From CAZNPU01 sp964575335 (GTDB lineage: Bacteria > Planctomycetota > Phycisphaerae > Phycisphaerales > SM1A02): DNA of 22,573 nt. The notes beneath the pieces were generated by a model. That model did no database searches. It had not been told where the DNA came from and saw only the letters and a list, made by a program, of their open reading frames with translations. Both the position numbers and the translations under genes were made by a program. Positions within the stretch are counted from its first letter, which is position 1; each line of letters starts with the position of its first letter. The DNA is taken from the NCBI GenBank assembly GCA_964575335.1, contig CAZNPU010000037.1, positions 1 to 22,573 on the forward strand. Direction: 5' to 3'. Below are positions 8,156 through 16,548 of the stretch, piece after piece.

Positions 8156-8220
8156 ACTCAAGGCAGTGCGGCTGCTGCGCGCAGCTTTGCGAAGCGGCGT
8201 GCAGGCAGAAGAAGAAGTAA
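8152..8220 (+). CDS. Tiny Cys-rich ORF coupled to the permease
   Basis: 22 codons, too short for standard gene finders. Its ATG overlaps the permease stop as ATGA, exactly like the other junctions of this operon, and AAAGGGG lies a few bases upstream. The peptide has five cysteines at positions 6, 8, 9, 13 and 17 and ends in KKK. The region also contains a perfect DNA palindrome, GCTGCGCGCAGC (8174-8185), so the sequence may instead be kept for RNA structure. It fills most of the only real gap in the operon, before the ATPase gene at 8242. A metal-binding or regulatory peptide is possible given the transporter context, but nothing proves that it is translated. Confidence 0.3.
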   Translation: MNSRQCGCCAQLCEAACRQKKK

Positions 8221-8241
8221 TGCGATGCCCCAGAATGCGTT

Positions 8242-9027
8242 ATGACGATCGTTATTGAACAACTCGGATTTTCCTACAACAAACTCGCCGTGTTGCGCGA
8301 GATTTCGGCCGTTGTTTCGCCGGGGAAAATCACAGCGGTTCTTGGCCCGAACGCTGCGGGAAAAACCACACTTTTGCGATGCATCATCGGCGCTCTGACT
8401 CCGAAGACCGGCTGCGTACTGGTTGACGGCGAAGCGGCGCATCGTCTTTCACCGCGGAAAGTAGCTCAACGCCTGGCGTATGTGCCTCAGCGCTCGGTTG
8501 TGTCGGCAGCGTTCACCGTGCGACAGGTGGTTGAGCTTGGCCGCTATGCCCTGCCGCCGAGTGCCGGACGCGTTGATGATGCGCTGGCGCAGCTTGATCT
8601 GACCGACATTGCAGACCGGCCGTATCCTGCGCTCTCAGTTGGGCAGCAACAGCGCGTGATGCTTGCAAGGGCAGTGGCGCAGATGGCAAGCGATGGGCAT
8701 CTGGTGCTGGACGAGCCGACCTCGGCAATGGATCTGCTGCACGCGGCCCAGTGCATGCGCCTGTTACGAACACTTGCGGACGGCGGAGCCACCGTCCTGC
8801 TGGCGATGCACGATTTATCGATGGCAGCATCAATCGCCGATGAAGCATGGCTGCTGCACGCCGGTCGATTGGTAGCGGCAGGCAATGTCAGCCGCGTGCT
8901 TGACGTCGGGGTGCTGCAGGAGATTTTCGGCGTGGGATTCGAGTGGGTTACAATGTCCGACGGTCGTCCCAGGCTGCTTGCGCACGCACCGGCGAGTCAA
9001 TCGGCGGCTACAATGGAGTCAGCATGA
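8242..9027 (+). CDS. ABC transporter ATPase, FecE/BtuD type
   Basis: 261 residues. All ATPase motifs are present: Walker A GPNAAGKTT with Lys 41, signature LSVGQQQRV (131-139), Walker B LVLDEPTSAMD with Asp 157 and Glu 158, and the switch His in LLAMHDLSMA. Walker A has Ala where the common form has Gly (GPNGAGKST), a conservative change. It would power import through the FecCD-type permease. There is no clear Shine-Dalgarno; the gene follows the permease by 86 bases that hold the 22-codon Cys-rich ORF. The stop overlaps the next start as ATGA. The 3' part, about residues 215-261, is divergent, as is common in this family. Confidence 0.93.
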   Translation: MTIVIEQLGFSYNKLAVLREISAVVSPGKITAVLGPNAAGKTTLLRCIIGALTPKTGCVLVDGEAAHRLSPRKVAQRLAYVPQRSVVSAAFTVRQVVELGRYALPPSAGRVDDALAQLDLTDIADRPYPALSVGQQQRVMLARAVAQMASDGHLVLDEPTSAMDLLHAAQCMRLLRTLADGGATVLLAMHDLSMAASIADEAWLLHAGRLVAAGNVSRVLDVGVLQEIFGVGFEWVTMSDGRPRLLAHAPASQSAATMESA

Positions 9028-9845
9028 ACATATCATGGGGTGTCATTCTCGCAGTTGTCTGGGTTCTGGCGCAGGTCGTCATCCCATGGATTATTCAGCA
9101 GCAGGCCAAACGCCGGGAGCAGGAACAGGCCCGCGCTGCTGCAGAGCGCAACCAGCAGGCGCAGAACCCGTTTCATACTGCAACGGTCGCTGACGCTGGC
9201 AGCGAGTCAACGAGGTTTGGCCAGCAGCCTGTCGCTGTCGAAACCAGGCGCATTGGTCGACCGATCCAAACGGGCAAGCCATTGGATGATCTTGCAGCGC
9301 GCCGCAAAGCGCAGCTGGAACAGCTTCGCAATCGGCGTATGGGACAACCACAGCCCCAGTCTCAGCCACAGATACAGATACCGACACAGACGCGCATCGG
9401 GCAGACACCGCCAACTTCTCCGGGAATGCGAGGCAGGGGAGTGGGCGTGGCGGCTGGGCCGATGACCGATGAAGCACGTTCCCGCCAATTGGAAGCCGAG
9501 CGACGAGCGCGTAATGAGTCTCGCCTGATGCGGGAACGCGAAGCGCAACTCGCCAAGCAGCGTGAGGCTGAGGCCAAAGCACGCCGCGACCGGGCCCGCA
9601 AAGCGACCGAGCAAGCTGCCAGACAGCAGCAAGCCGAGCGGCCGTCTGATGAGGGCGTTGCTCGTGGTGACCTGACTCGTCGCAGGATGCCGCTGGTGCC
9701 GTTGGGGGAGAGTATTGAGCCGTCGCAGAAGGTGAGGCTCAGCGATTTGCGAAAGCAGTTGCGAGATCGCTCGGCACTGCGGCGCATGGTGATCTACAAG
9801 GAAATTCTCGACCCGCCGGTGGCGCTGCGAGACTTGCCGGTCTGA
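9024..9845 (+). CDS. N-terminally anchored, charged coiled-coil protein, function unknown
   Basis: 273 residues from ATG 9024, which overlaps the stop of the ATPase gene. The longer frame back to 8943 lies wholly inside the ATPase gene and is rejected. Residues 1-24 (MNISWGVILAVVWVLAQVVI) form one membrane helix without a signal cleavage site. The rest is soluble and very biased: Gln/Ala/Arg-rich, a low-complexity stretch of alternating Gln and Pro (about 112-128), then a charged helix of Glu, Arg and Lys (about 150-215) likely to form a coiled coil. A short conserved-looking C-terminus follows (LRRMVIYKEILDPPVALRDL). Such tails are common in planctomycete proteins of unknown role. Coupling to the importer genes suggests co-expression, but a transport role is not shown. 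Confidence 0.7.
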   Translation: MNISWGVILAVVWVLAQVVIPWIIQQQAKRREQEQARAAAERNQQAQNPFHTATVADAGSESTRFGQQPVAVETRRIGRPIQTGKPLDDLAARRKAQLEQLRNRRMGQPQPQSQPQIQIPTQTRIGQTPPTSPGMRGRGVGVAAGPMTDEARSRQLEAERRARNESRLMREREAQLAKQREAEAKARRDRARKATEQAARQQQAERPSDEGVARGDLTRRRMPLVPLGESIEPSQKVRLSDLRKQLRDRSALRRMVIYKEILDPPVALRDLPV

Positions 9846-9906
9846 TAACACATTCGCTGCAAAACGGACCGGTTCGCTGCAGATAGCAGCATGTTCGCAG
9901 CATGTG

Positions 9907-9912
9907 TATACT
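9907..9912 (+). promoter_or_regulatory. Candidate -10 box for the M24 peptidase-accBC genes
   Basis: TATACT matches the -10 consensus at five of six positions and ends nine bases before ATG 9922. There is no Shine-Dalgarno, so a leaderless transcript is likely. No good -35 is visible. TTCGCTGCA occurs twice just upstream (9853 and 9873). Confidence 0.4.
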
Positions 9913-9921
9913 GCCCGCGCG

Positions 9922-11088
9922 ATGAGCGATACTTCTGCACTATTGCTGTCCCCTGAACTGATCGCTGCCTGCAAGGCCAGACGGGCGAAGCTGCGCCGCG
10001 CCATGGCGGATCATGAAATCGACGCCTTGCTGGTGGTAGGCGAGAAGGACATCCGCTATCTCACCGGATTTGCCGATCATGACAGCATGCTGCTGGTGAC
10101 AGGTGATGACGGGCCGTCCGGGGCGGTCATCGTGTCCGATCCGCGATATGACGAATTCCTCGATCCTTGGCGGAAAGCCCAGGTTGCTGAAGTGGTCATG
10201 GGCGTGCGCCATCGATTGGCCAACAGCATCCGGGATTTATGTGATGCCCGCCAGATTCGTCGGCTTGGAATACAGGCTGAGCACGTCACAATCGCTCAGC
10301 GCAATACCCTGGCCTCAGTTCTCGGTGAGCAGCGGCTGGTTGAAACCAAAGGGCTGATCTCTACGCTGCGATTGCGGAAAGATGCGCTGGAGATCGCGAC
10401 GATTGAGCGTGCAGTGGCCTGTCAGCAACAGGCGCTTGCAGCAGCGCTCAAGCAACTGACGCCGGGCATGACCGAGATCGAGTTCTGCGCGCTGCTGGAA
10501 TACGAGATGAAATCGCGCGGCTCTTCCGGGGCAAGTTTCCCGCCGATCATCGGCGCCGGCGCGAACAGCTCGATTATCCATCATGCAACCGGCCGATCAC
10601 CCATTGGCCACGGCGTTCTGCTGGTGGATTGGGGGGCGCTGGTGGACGGCTATGCGTCAGATATGACACGAACGTTCGGCATTGGTCAGATGCCGGATCA
10701 GATTCAAACGATTTACAACATCGTGCTGGATGCGCAACTGGCGGCGATTGATGCGATCGCCCCGGGGAAAACGTGCGCTGAGATTGATGCCGTGGCTCGT
10801 GAACTGATCACCAAGGCAGGCTACGGCGATCGCTTCGGCCATGGTCTGGGGCATGGCCTTGGCATGGATGTCCATGAGGAACCTTATTTCAACGATCTGC
10901 AAACCGATGTGGTCCTGGAACCCGGGATGGTGATGACTGTCGAACCGGGGATTTACCTTCCCGGCGTCGGGGGCGTGCGCATTGAGGATGACGTTGTGGT
11001 GACCGAATCCGGTGCGCGCGTGCTGGGCGATTGGCCCAAGGATCTGGCTTCTGCCGTGATTGAACCGGCACTGAGTGGAACACGCTGA
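9922..11088 (+). CDS. M24-family aminopeptidase (Xaa-Pro aminopeptidase/prolidase type)
   Basis: 388 residues from ATG 9922; an in-frame ATG at 9904 overlaps the predicted -10 box and is less likely. The N-terminal creatinase-like domain (about 15-140) includes IDALLVVGEKDIRYLTGF. The C-terminal pita-bread domain carries all five di-metal ligands: Asp 236 and Asp 247 (VDWGALVDGYASDMTRTF), His 311 (GHGLGMDVHE), Glu 341 (TVEPGIYLPG) and Glu 355 (GVRIEDD). Such cytoplasmic enzymes remove N-terminal residues before proline, or split X-Pro dipeptides; the two cannot be told apart here. The stop overlaps the accB start (TGATG). A peptidase of this type next to accB-accC is a known gene order in several phyla. 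Confidence 0.92.
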   Translation: MSDTSALLLSPELIAACKARRAKLRRAMADHEIDALLVVGEKDIRYLTGFADHDSMLLVTGDDGPSGAVIVSDPRYDEFLDPWRKAQVAEVVMGVRHRLANSIRDLCDARQIRRLGIQAEHVTIAQRNTLASVLGEQRLVETKGLISTLRLRKDALEIATIERAVACQQQALAAALKQLTPGMTEIEFCALLEYEMKSRGSSGASFPPIIGAGANSSIIHHATGRSPIGHGVLLVDWGALVDGYASDMTRTFGIGQMPDQIQTIYNIVLDAQLAAIDAIAPGKTCAEIDAVARELITKAGYGDRFGHGLGHGLGMDVHEEPYFNDLQTDVVLEPGMVMTVEPGIYLPGVGGVRIEDDVVVTESGARVLGDWPKDLASAVIEPALSGTR

Positions 11089-11600
11089 TGATTGATATTC
11101 GCAAGCTCAAAGAGCTCGTGCGCTTGATGGTTGAGAACGATTTGACGGAACTTGATCTTCGCGACAGCGAAGAGCAGGTGACGGTTCGTCGGCAGAACGT
11201 CGCGGCTGTGCCGCAACTGGTCGCTGCGTCGCCGCAGTTTGTCCATCAGGCTGCGCCGCTGGCGGCTGCACCGGCGAATACCGCACCGGCGGCTGCGCCC
11301 GCAACGCAAGACACATCTGCTACTGCGCCGTCCGCAACGGCCGACGATGAAGCAGGCTTGATTCGCATTGAAAGCCCGATGGTGGGCACGTTCTACGCCG
11401 CGCCGAATCCCGATGCCCCGCCGTTTGTCACCCCCGGCGCCGTCGTGAACCCCGAAACCGTTGTGTGCATCATTGAGGCGATGAAGATCTTCAACGAGAT
11501 CAAGGCTGAGTGCGCGGGCACGATTCACAAGGTTCTGGTGAAAAACGGCGAACCGGTCGAGTTCGGCCAGTTGCTGTTTTTGGTGAAGCCGAATTCGTGA
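11088..11600 (+). CDS. accB: Biotin carboxyl carrier protein of acetyl-CoA carboxylase
   Basis: 170 residues. The N-terminal part (MIDIRKLKELVRLMVENDLT) is the usual AccB interaction region. A flexible Ala/Pro/Thr-rich linker spans about residues 43-85. The biotinyl domain (about 90-170) has SPMVGTFYAAPNPDAPPFV and the biotin attachment site IIEAMKIFNEI with Lys 133, 37 residues from the end. The protein carries CO2 on biotin between biotin carboxylase and carboxyltransferase in the first step of fatty-acid synthesis. It is translationally coupled to the M24 peptidase gene, and accC follows after 126 bases. The carboxyltransferase genes are not in this window. Confidence 0.97.
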   Translation: MIDIRKLKELVRLMVENDLTELDLRDSEEQVTVRRQNVAAVPQLVAASPQFVHQAAPLAAAPANTAPAAAPATQDTSATAPSATADDEAGLIRIESPMVGTFYAAPNPDAPPFVTPGAVVNPETVVCIIEAMKIFNEIKAECAGTIHKVLVKNGEPVEFGQLLFLVKPNS

Positions 11601-11726
11601 ATGTTCAAGCGTTCAGCGGTTTGCACGGTTGCATGAGTGAATGCTCCACTGCTGCAACTGTGTGGATGCACAGGTCGCCGGCGCTTGGATGTTTCTGCTC
11701 ATGAAGTCTCGACGCATGAGGCGTTT

Positions 11727-13076
11727 ATGTTTTCTCGTATCCTGATAGCCAATCGTGGTGAAATCGCTTTGCGGATCATTCGAGCCGCGCGTGAACTTGG
11801 AATCGAAACCGTTTGCGTGTATTCCAAGGCGGACGCCAACGGGCCGTGGCTTGAGTTTGCTGACCGCACGGTGTGCATTGGCGACGGTCCGGCCAAGGAT
11901 TCGTATCTTCGCATTGATCGCATCATTTCCGCAGCGGAGATTGCCAATGTGGATGCGATTCATCCCGGCTACGGCTTTCTGGCGGAGAACGCGCATTTCG
12001 CTGAAGTCTGCCGCGATTGTCACATTGAGTTCATCGGGCCTTCTCCCGAGGCGATGGCCCTGCTGGGCGACAAGATTTCCTGCAAGCGGATGGCCAAGGC
12101 GGCAAAAACGCCGATCTTCCCCGGCTCTGATGGCGCGATTGAGGACGAAGATCAGGCAGTGCAGGAGGCTGCCAAGATCGGTTATCCAGTCATTGTGAAA
12201 GCTGCGGCGGGCGGCGGGGGACGCGGCATGCGCGTGGCGCATAATGAAATGACCCTTCGCGCCAGCATCGCTGCGGCAAAGCAGGAGGCCCAGGCAGCGT
12301 TCGGCAACGGCGCGGTGTATATCGAAAAATTCTTGGAAAGCGCACGCCATGTGGAAGTGCAGGTGCTCGGCGACAAGCACGGCCACGCCATCCACCTGTA
12401 CAACCGCGACTGCACGACGCAGCGCCGGCATCAGAAACTTGTGGAGGAAGGGCCTGCGCCGGGCGTTAATCCGAAAATCCGCGATGCCATTTGCAAATCT
12501 GCTGCGGAACTGATTCGCCGCGCCAAATACGCCGGTGCAGCGACGGTCGAATTCCTCATGGATCGCGAGCAGAATTTCTACATGCTCGAGGTCAATACCC
12601 GCGTGCAGGTGGAGCATCCGGTGACCGAGATGATCACCGGCGTGGATATCGTGAAGGAGATGATCCGAATCGCTGCGGGTGAGCCGCTGGCGTATTCGCA
12701 GAAGGATATTGTGCTCAACGGTCACGCCATTGAGTGCCGCATCAACGCCGAAGATCCTGAACGTAATTTCATGCCGCAGGCCGGGCTGGTGGAAACATTC
12801 TCGCCGCCGGGCGGGTTTGGCATTCGCGTCGACAGTCACGTGCGGGCCGGCTACCGCATTCCGCCCAATTACGATTCAATGGTGGGCAAGCTCATCGCAC
12901 ATGGTCCGACCCGCGAGATTGCAATTGCCAAGATGCGCGGAGCGCTTGATGAATTCCGCATCGGTCCGATCAAGACAACAGTGCCCCTGCATCGCCGCAT
13001 TATGGACAGTAAGCCTTTTATGAATGCGGATTTCGACATTCATTATCTCGAGCGGATGCTTCGGCAGGACGCCTGA
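11727..13076 (+). CDS. accC: Biotin carboxylase subunit of acetyl-CoA carboxylase
   Basis: 449 residues, the same length as E. coli AccC. It starts at MFSRILIANRGEIALRIIRA, with a short GAGG (11718-11721) before the ATG; the 30-codon upstream extension to 11637 is unlike the family. Order of domains: N-terminal biotin carboxylase domain (1-110), ATP-grasp domain with the glycine loop AAAGGGGRGMR (about 158-170), FLESARHVEVQVLGD, RDCTTQRRHQKLVEEGP and the catalytic EVNTRVQVEHPVTEMITG, then the C-terminal domain ending in the dimer region. It carboxylates biotin on AccB using ATP and bicarbonate. The 126-base gap after accB holds no gene. It converges on the CvpA-domain gene, with 82 bases between the stops and no clear terminator. 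Confidence 0.98.
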   Translation: MFSRILIANRGEIALRIIRAARELGIETVCVYSKADANGPWLEFADRTVCIGDGPAKDSYLRIDRIISAAEIANVDAIHPGYGFLAENAHFAEVCRDCHIEFIGPSPEAMALLGDKISCKRMAKAAKTPIFPGSDGAIEDEDQAVQEAAKIGYPVIVKAAAGGGGRGMRVAHNEMTLRASIAAAKQEAQAAFGNGAVYIEKFLESARHVEVQVLGDKHGHAIHLYNRDCTTQRRHQKLVEEGPAPGVNPKIRDAICKSAAELIRRAKYAGAATVEFLMDREQNFYMLEVNTRVQVEHPVTEMITGVDIVKEMIRIAAGEPLAYSQKDIVLNGHAIECRINAEDPERNFMPQAGLVETFSPPGGFGIRVDSHVRAGYRIPPNYDSMVGKLIAHGPTREIAIAKMRGALDEFRIGPIKTTVPLHRRIMDSKPFMNADFDIHYLERMLRQDA

Positions 13077-13158
13077 CAGCCTGGTCCACGTGCGAAGAAC
13101 ACTGCGCTGGTGCGATCCGATTCCGCCCGGCTTGTGAAGATGCAGTTGTGATATGCAA

Positions 13159-14778
13159 TTATTGTTTCGGGTCTTTGACCAGCAGATTGCATGTGCCGAT
13201 GGTCGCATCGCCGAGTTTAAAGCCGACAATTGTGGCGCCCTCGGTGACGGCGTAGAGCATTCGAAGCTTGTGCGTGCCAGCGCTGGGAAGCACGGGAATG
13301 TCGCCGGCTTGAATCTGTCGTTCGAAATCGACCTTGATGCGCGTCTTGCCGTCGGGCATCTCGTGGATGAATCCGATGGGCGGATAGGTTCGTCCCAAAG
13401 TGTCGACCAGAATGGGCCGAGCGTCTTCGCCAACCTGCTGACGTACCGGGCCGTAAATATCCGCCAGACTTGTTCCGCGGCTGACATCCACCTGCACAAT
13501 GCGCGTGCCGGTGGGTTCAAGGATGCCCTCCAGACGGAGGTTTCGTGAGATGATCATGTCACCGCCACGGGTGAATATACCGTCGCCGCCCGCGATATAC
13601 CGCTCCTCCACCTGAATGCCGGAAGGTTTGGTATTGATGCTTGAGGTCACCGGCCGAATGTCGTTGGTTTGTCGAACAGCTTCTTGGATCGAGATGGCGT
13701 TGGCACTGATCTGCGTCTGCTGCGTCGCAGGCGTGCCTGATGAGCCCAGTTGGCTCGCATCGACTTCCACCCAGCCGGGCGTGTTGGGACGGGGAAGGCG
13801 AAAGCGTGTGCCGCGAATTTGAATGTACTGAGGAATGTTCGGCGATATGTCGCGTGCGTCGAAGACAAACGTCATCGTCGATTCTATCTGCCCCGGTTGG
13901 CTTGTGGCGTAATGCGTCACATCATCGAAACGATATGTTCCGGAATACTGTGTCCATTCGATGGGATGAGCCGTCTTCGCTTCGCGGGAATCCGACCGGC
14001 TTGATGGCGGCGCGATGAGCCGAATCTGCGACGCAGAGAGCGTGAGCATGCCGCCATAGTCGCGGCTGAGCGACTTGAAGCTTACCTGCACACCATATCG
14101 ATTGGCGTCGGGGCTCCACATGACCCGATCGATAGTCGCTGCATCAGGCATTAGCGAAAACTTGCCCCGTCCGTCCAAAGCCGAGTCGCGAAGCAATGAA
14201 ACTGCCTGCAAATGCAGATCGGGGGCAAGATGACGCAGCGGCGTGTCATTGAACGTGGGATACAGCGACGTCACGCTCAGCCAACCATAAAAGTCATAAG
14301 TCCATTCATGGACCGGCGCCCACAAGCGGGCAAGCTCTTCCACTTTCCCGCCACGGTCAGAACGTGCTGCGCCCTGGAATCCCATGATCTCTTTGCCTGC
14401 GGGGATATGGCCAGCCCCGATGATGAACATGCCCATGGTCAGGATGCCCGCCGCTGCGCCGACAATAAAGCCGAACGTGAGATTTGCCCACGATGGCAGA
14501 GCCACGTTTGCCGGGATGGTTTTGTCCATCGTGACGCGCAGGATCAGCAGCGTGATGATGAACACGCCCGTCAGCGAGATGCCCCAGGCGTAGTCGTCAA
14601 ATGCATTGCCGCGTAAAAGCAATCCTGTTGTCAGCGGCTCCCATACCGCCAGCGCGACTGCTCCAGCCACCACGACGCACAGCAGGTGCAAGATGGCGCT
14701 GAAAAGCCCCTGATTGGCCCACCAGTACGCAATCAGCAGCACCAGCAGAATGATTACGATGTTCAGCACAATGGTCAT
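13159..14778 (-). CDS. CvpA-domain membrane protein with large C-terminal region
   Basis: 539 residues. The first about 130 residues hold four hydrophobic helices in the order and spacing of the CvpA (colicin V production) family: MTIVLNIVIILLVLLIAYWW, a second at 24-46, a third near GVFIITLLILRV, and a fourth near FGFIVGAAAGILTMGMFIIG. The remaining about 400 residues are soluble, beta-rich in appearance and probably extracytoplasmic. They include an Arg-rich FRLPRPNTPGWVEVDASQLG stretch and no motif that I know. CvpA proteins are membrane proteins whose exact biochemical role is poorly defined. The gene follows the GspE-like gene by 61 bases in the same direction, so it probably belongs to the pilT-gspE unit. 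The call for the N-terminus is moderate; the C-terminus is of unknown function. Confidence 0.65.
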   Translation of the reverse strand: MTIVLNIVIILLVLLIAYWWANQGLFSAILHLLCVVVAGAVALAVWEPLTTGLLLRGNAFDDYAWGISLTGVFIITLLILRVTMDKTIPANVALPSWANLTFGFIVGAAAGILTMGMFIIGAGHIPAGKEIMGFQGAARSDRGGKVEELARLWAPVHEWTYDFYGWLSVTSLYPTFNDTPLRHLAPDLHLQAVSLLRDSALDGRGKFSLMPDAATIDRVMWSPDANRYGVQVSFKSLSRDYGGMLTLSASQIRLIAPPSSRSDSREAKTAHPIEWTQYSGTYRFDDVTHYATSQPGQIESTMTFVFDARDISPNIPQYIQIRGTRFRLPRPNTPGWVEVDASQLGSSGTPATQQTQISANAISIQEAVRQTNDIRPVTSSINTKPSGIQVEERYIAGGDGIFTRGGDMIISRNLRLEGILEPTGTRIVQVDVSRGTSLADIYGPVRQQVGEDARPILVDTLGRTYPPIGFIHEMPDGKTRIKVDFERQIQAGDIPVLPSAGTHKLRMLYAVTEGATIVGFKLGDATIGTCNLLVKDPKQ

Positions 14779-14839
14779 GGCGTTCCCAACAGCAAATCTG
14801 GATGAAGAACCTCAATAGCGAGTGATGCGATGCAGTGCG

Positions 14840-16528
14840 TCAGCCGGCAGAAGCAGGCTGCGGCGGCGCGGGTGAAGCAGCGCCCGGCGTCTGCGGACTG
14901 GTCACACGCACGACTTCTTCAAGCGTGGTGTCGCCGCTGACCACTTTCGCCAGCGCAGCTTCCTGCAGCCACATCATGTTGTTCCGTCGGGCATGTGCTC
15001 GTGCGCCCTGCAGGTCACCGGCAGCAAGCAGTTTTCGTGTCTCATTGTCGATGATCATCACCTGAAATGCTGCGGTCTGACCGAAGTATCCGGTGCCATT
15101 GCAAATGGGGCAGTTCTCAATTTTGTTCTTGACCTGCACCTTGCCGCCGGCTCGATAGAGCTGCTGCACTCGCTTGGCGGGGATATTCAGCTTCTTGAGC
15201 TGTTCCGCACTGGGCGTATATGGCTGACGGCAGTTCTGGCACACGCGCCGCAGCAGACGCTGATTCATGACGGCCCGCAGACCCTTGGTGGCTTCCTTCA
15301 GGTCGCCAACGCGTTTCACCCAGTCGCGGATCTGCTCTTCAACGCTGCCAAGCTGCTGCTGAACATAAATCAGCGGTCCCTGCATGCCCGGCTCTGCAGC
15401 TTTCTGCGCGGTTTCATTGTCGCGCAGCTCTGCGACGAGCACGATGTCCGGATCGCGCCGGAGAATGGACTGCAACTGCGTGGCATAATCGATGTCGGGG
15501 TTGGTGGAATCCCATTCGATCTGGTCCACGCCCATCAGCTGGACCATGATCTCGCGCTCCAGGCTCTTGACGTTGGTCGTATAGGCATCGTGCCGTGACA
15601 GCATGCTGTAGGCGGTGGTAGTCAGACCATGCCCGGGCGGCGCGCCGATCAGAATGACGCCGTGCCGTTCATGCGGCTGCTCGAAAACGCGAAGCGCTTC
15701 AAGCTGCTGCGGCAGCAATCCCAGCGCATCAAATGGCTTGTCCAGTCGCGAAGCGCGGTCGAAGTCAAGCGTGACGACCTGGCCCGTGGAAGATCCTTTC
15801 GTGATCAGATCGATTTCAGTGTGACCCGCCGGTCCCCGAACCTGGCACTTGCCTGCCTGCCGGCGCCGCCGATCGCTCACATCAAGGCCGCAGATTTCTT
15901 TGAGGTAGTCGATCAGCCTCAGCGAAACATCGGTGGGCACGGTTTCGCGCTTGTACCGCACGCCGTCGATGATCTGGCTGACACTGCCTCCGTTGGTTCC
16001 CACCACAAGCTCCAGCCGCGAGGCTCGAGCGCTTATAGCCGGGCCGATCAGATCTTCGGCCAGCATGTGAACGGGAAACAGCGGTTCGTCCTTGGCGGGG
16101 GGAGTGCGGGTATTGCCACTCGCATCGGTGAACTGAATCACCGCCGCCTTCGCCGCCTTCAACTGCCTGCGGGATGCCATCACAGCAGCCAGATCGAGGC
16201 TGGTCAGGTGGAACTGTTTCCCTTCCGGCACCTGCTGGTTGCGCACCTTCCAGTACAGCAGCACGGGACCGGCGAGAATCAGGATGCCAAGCGGCCAGCC
16301 GATCCAGAAAATCGGAACAAACAGCATCGCCGCCAGCGCGGCAACGCCGGCGCCAAGATGGATGGCGTTCCAAAGGTGATAGTTCAGGTGGTAGTATCGG
16401 GCGTCCTTGTCAAGCCGGGCGGAGACCAGCCACGCCCAAGCCACGAACGGTGGAAGTATGAGCAGCGCCTTCCACCAACTCAAAAGGTAGCCGGATACGG
16501 CTTGGGCCAGGACAAAATCATTGCTCAT
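14840..16528 (-). CDS. Membrane-anchored GspE/PilB-like protein with degenerate ATPase site
   Basis: 562 residues; start supported by GGAGGT (reverse complement of 16541-16546) 12 bases upstream. Two or three hydrophobic segments lie in residues 10-95, unusual for this normally soluble family. The secretion-ATPase region follows (about 120-530). The P-loop reads GAPPGHGLTTT: Leu 302 stands where GspE/PilB/PilT enzymes have the essential Lys. The Walker B area, DPDIVLVAELRDNETA, keeps the Glu, but the usual His-box sequence (LSTLHTN type) is replaced by IYVQQQL. The four-Cys zinc site typical of GspE/PilB is intact (CQNC and CPICNGTGYFG). It probably cannot hydrolyse ATP normally and may be a structural or regulatory partner of the intact PilT-type ATPase encoded 20 bases upstream. 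The last 30 residues are Pro/Ala-rich. Confidence 0.85.
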   Translation of the reverse strand: MSNDFVLAQAVSGYLLSWWKALLILPPFVAWAWLVSARLDKDARYYHLNYHLWNAIHLGAGVAALAAMLFVPIFWIGWPLGILILAGPVLLYWKVRNQQVPEGKQFHLTSLDLAAVMASRRQLKAAKAAVIQFTDASGNTRTPPAKDEPLFPVHMLAEDLIGPAISARASRLELVVGTNGGSVSQIIDGVRYKRETVPTDVSLRLIDYLKEICGLDVSDRRRRQAGKCQVRGPAGHTEIDLITKGSSTGQVVTLDFDRASRLDKPFDALGLLPQQLEALRVFEQPHERHGVILIGAPPGHGLTTTAYSMLSRHDAYTTNVKSLEREIMVQLMGVDQIEWDSTNPDIDYATQLQSILRRDPDIVLVAELRDNETAQKAAEPGMQGPLIYVQQQLGSVEEQIRDWVKRVGDLKEATKGLRAVMNQRLLRRVCQNCRQPYTPSAEQLKKLNIPAKRVQQLYRAGGKVQVKNKIENCPICNGTGYFGQTAAFQVMIIDNETRKLLAAGDLQGARAHARRNNMMWLQEAALAKVVSGDTTLEEVVRVTSPQTPGAASPAPPQPASAG

Positions 16529-16548
16529 CAGACTTGCGCGACCTCCGC

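Noticed and set aside
11613..12839. 408-codon leftward frame antisense to accC
   Set aside because: It overlaps the unmistakable biotin carboxylase gene and is His/Arg-rich with no family likeness; it is a mirror of accC codon bias.
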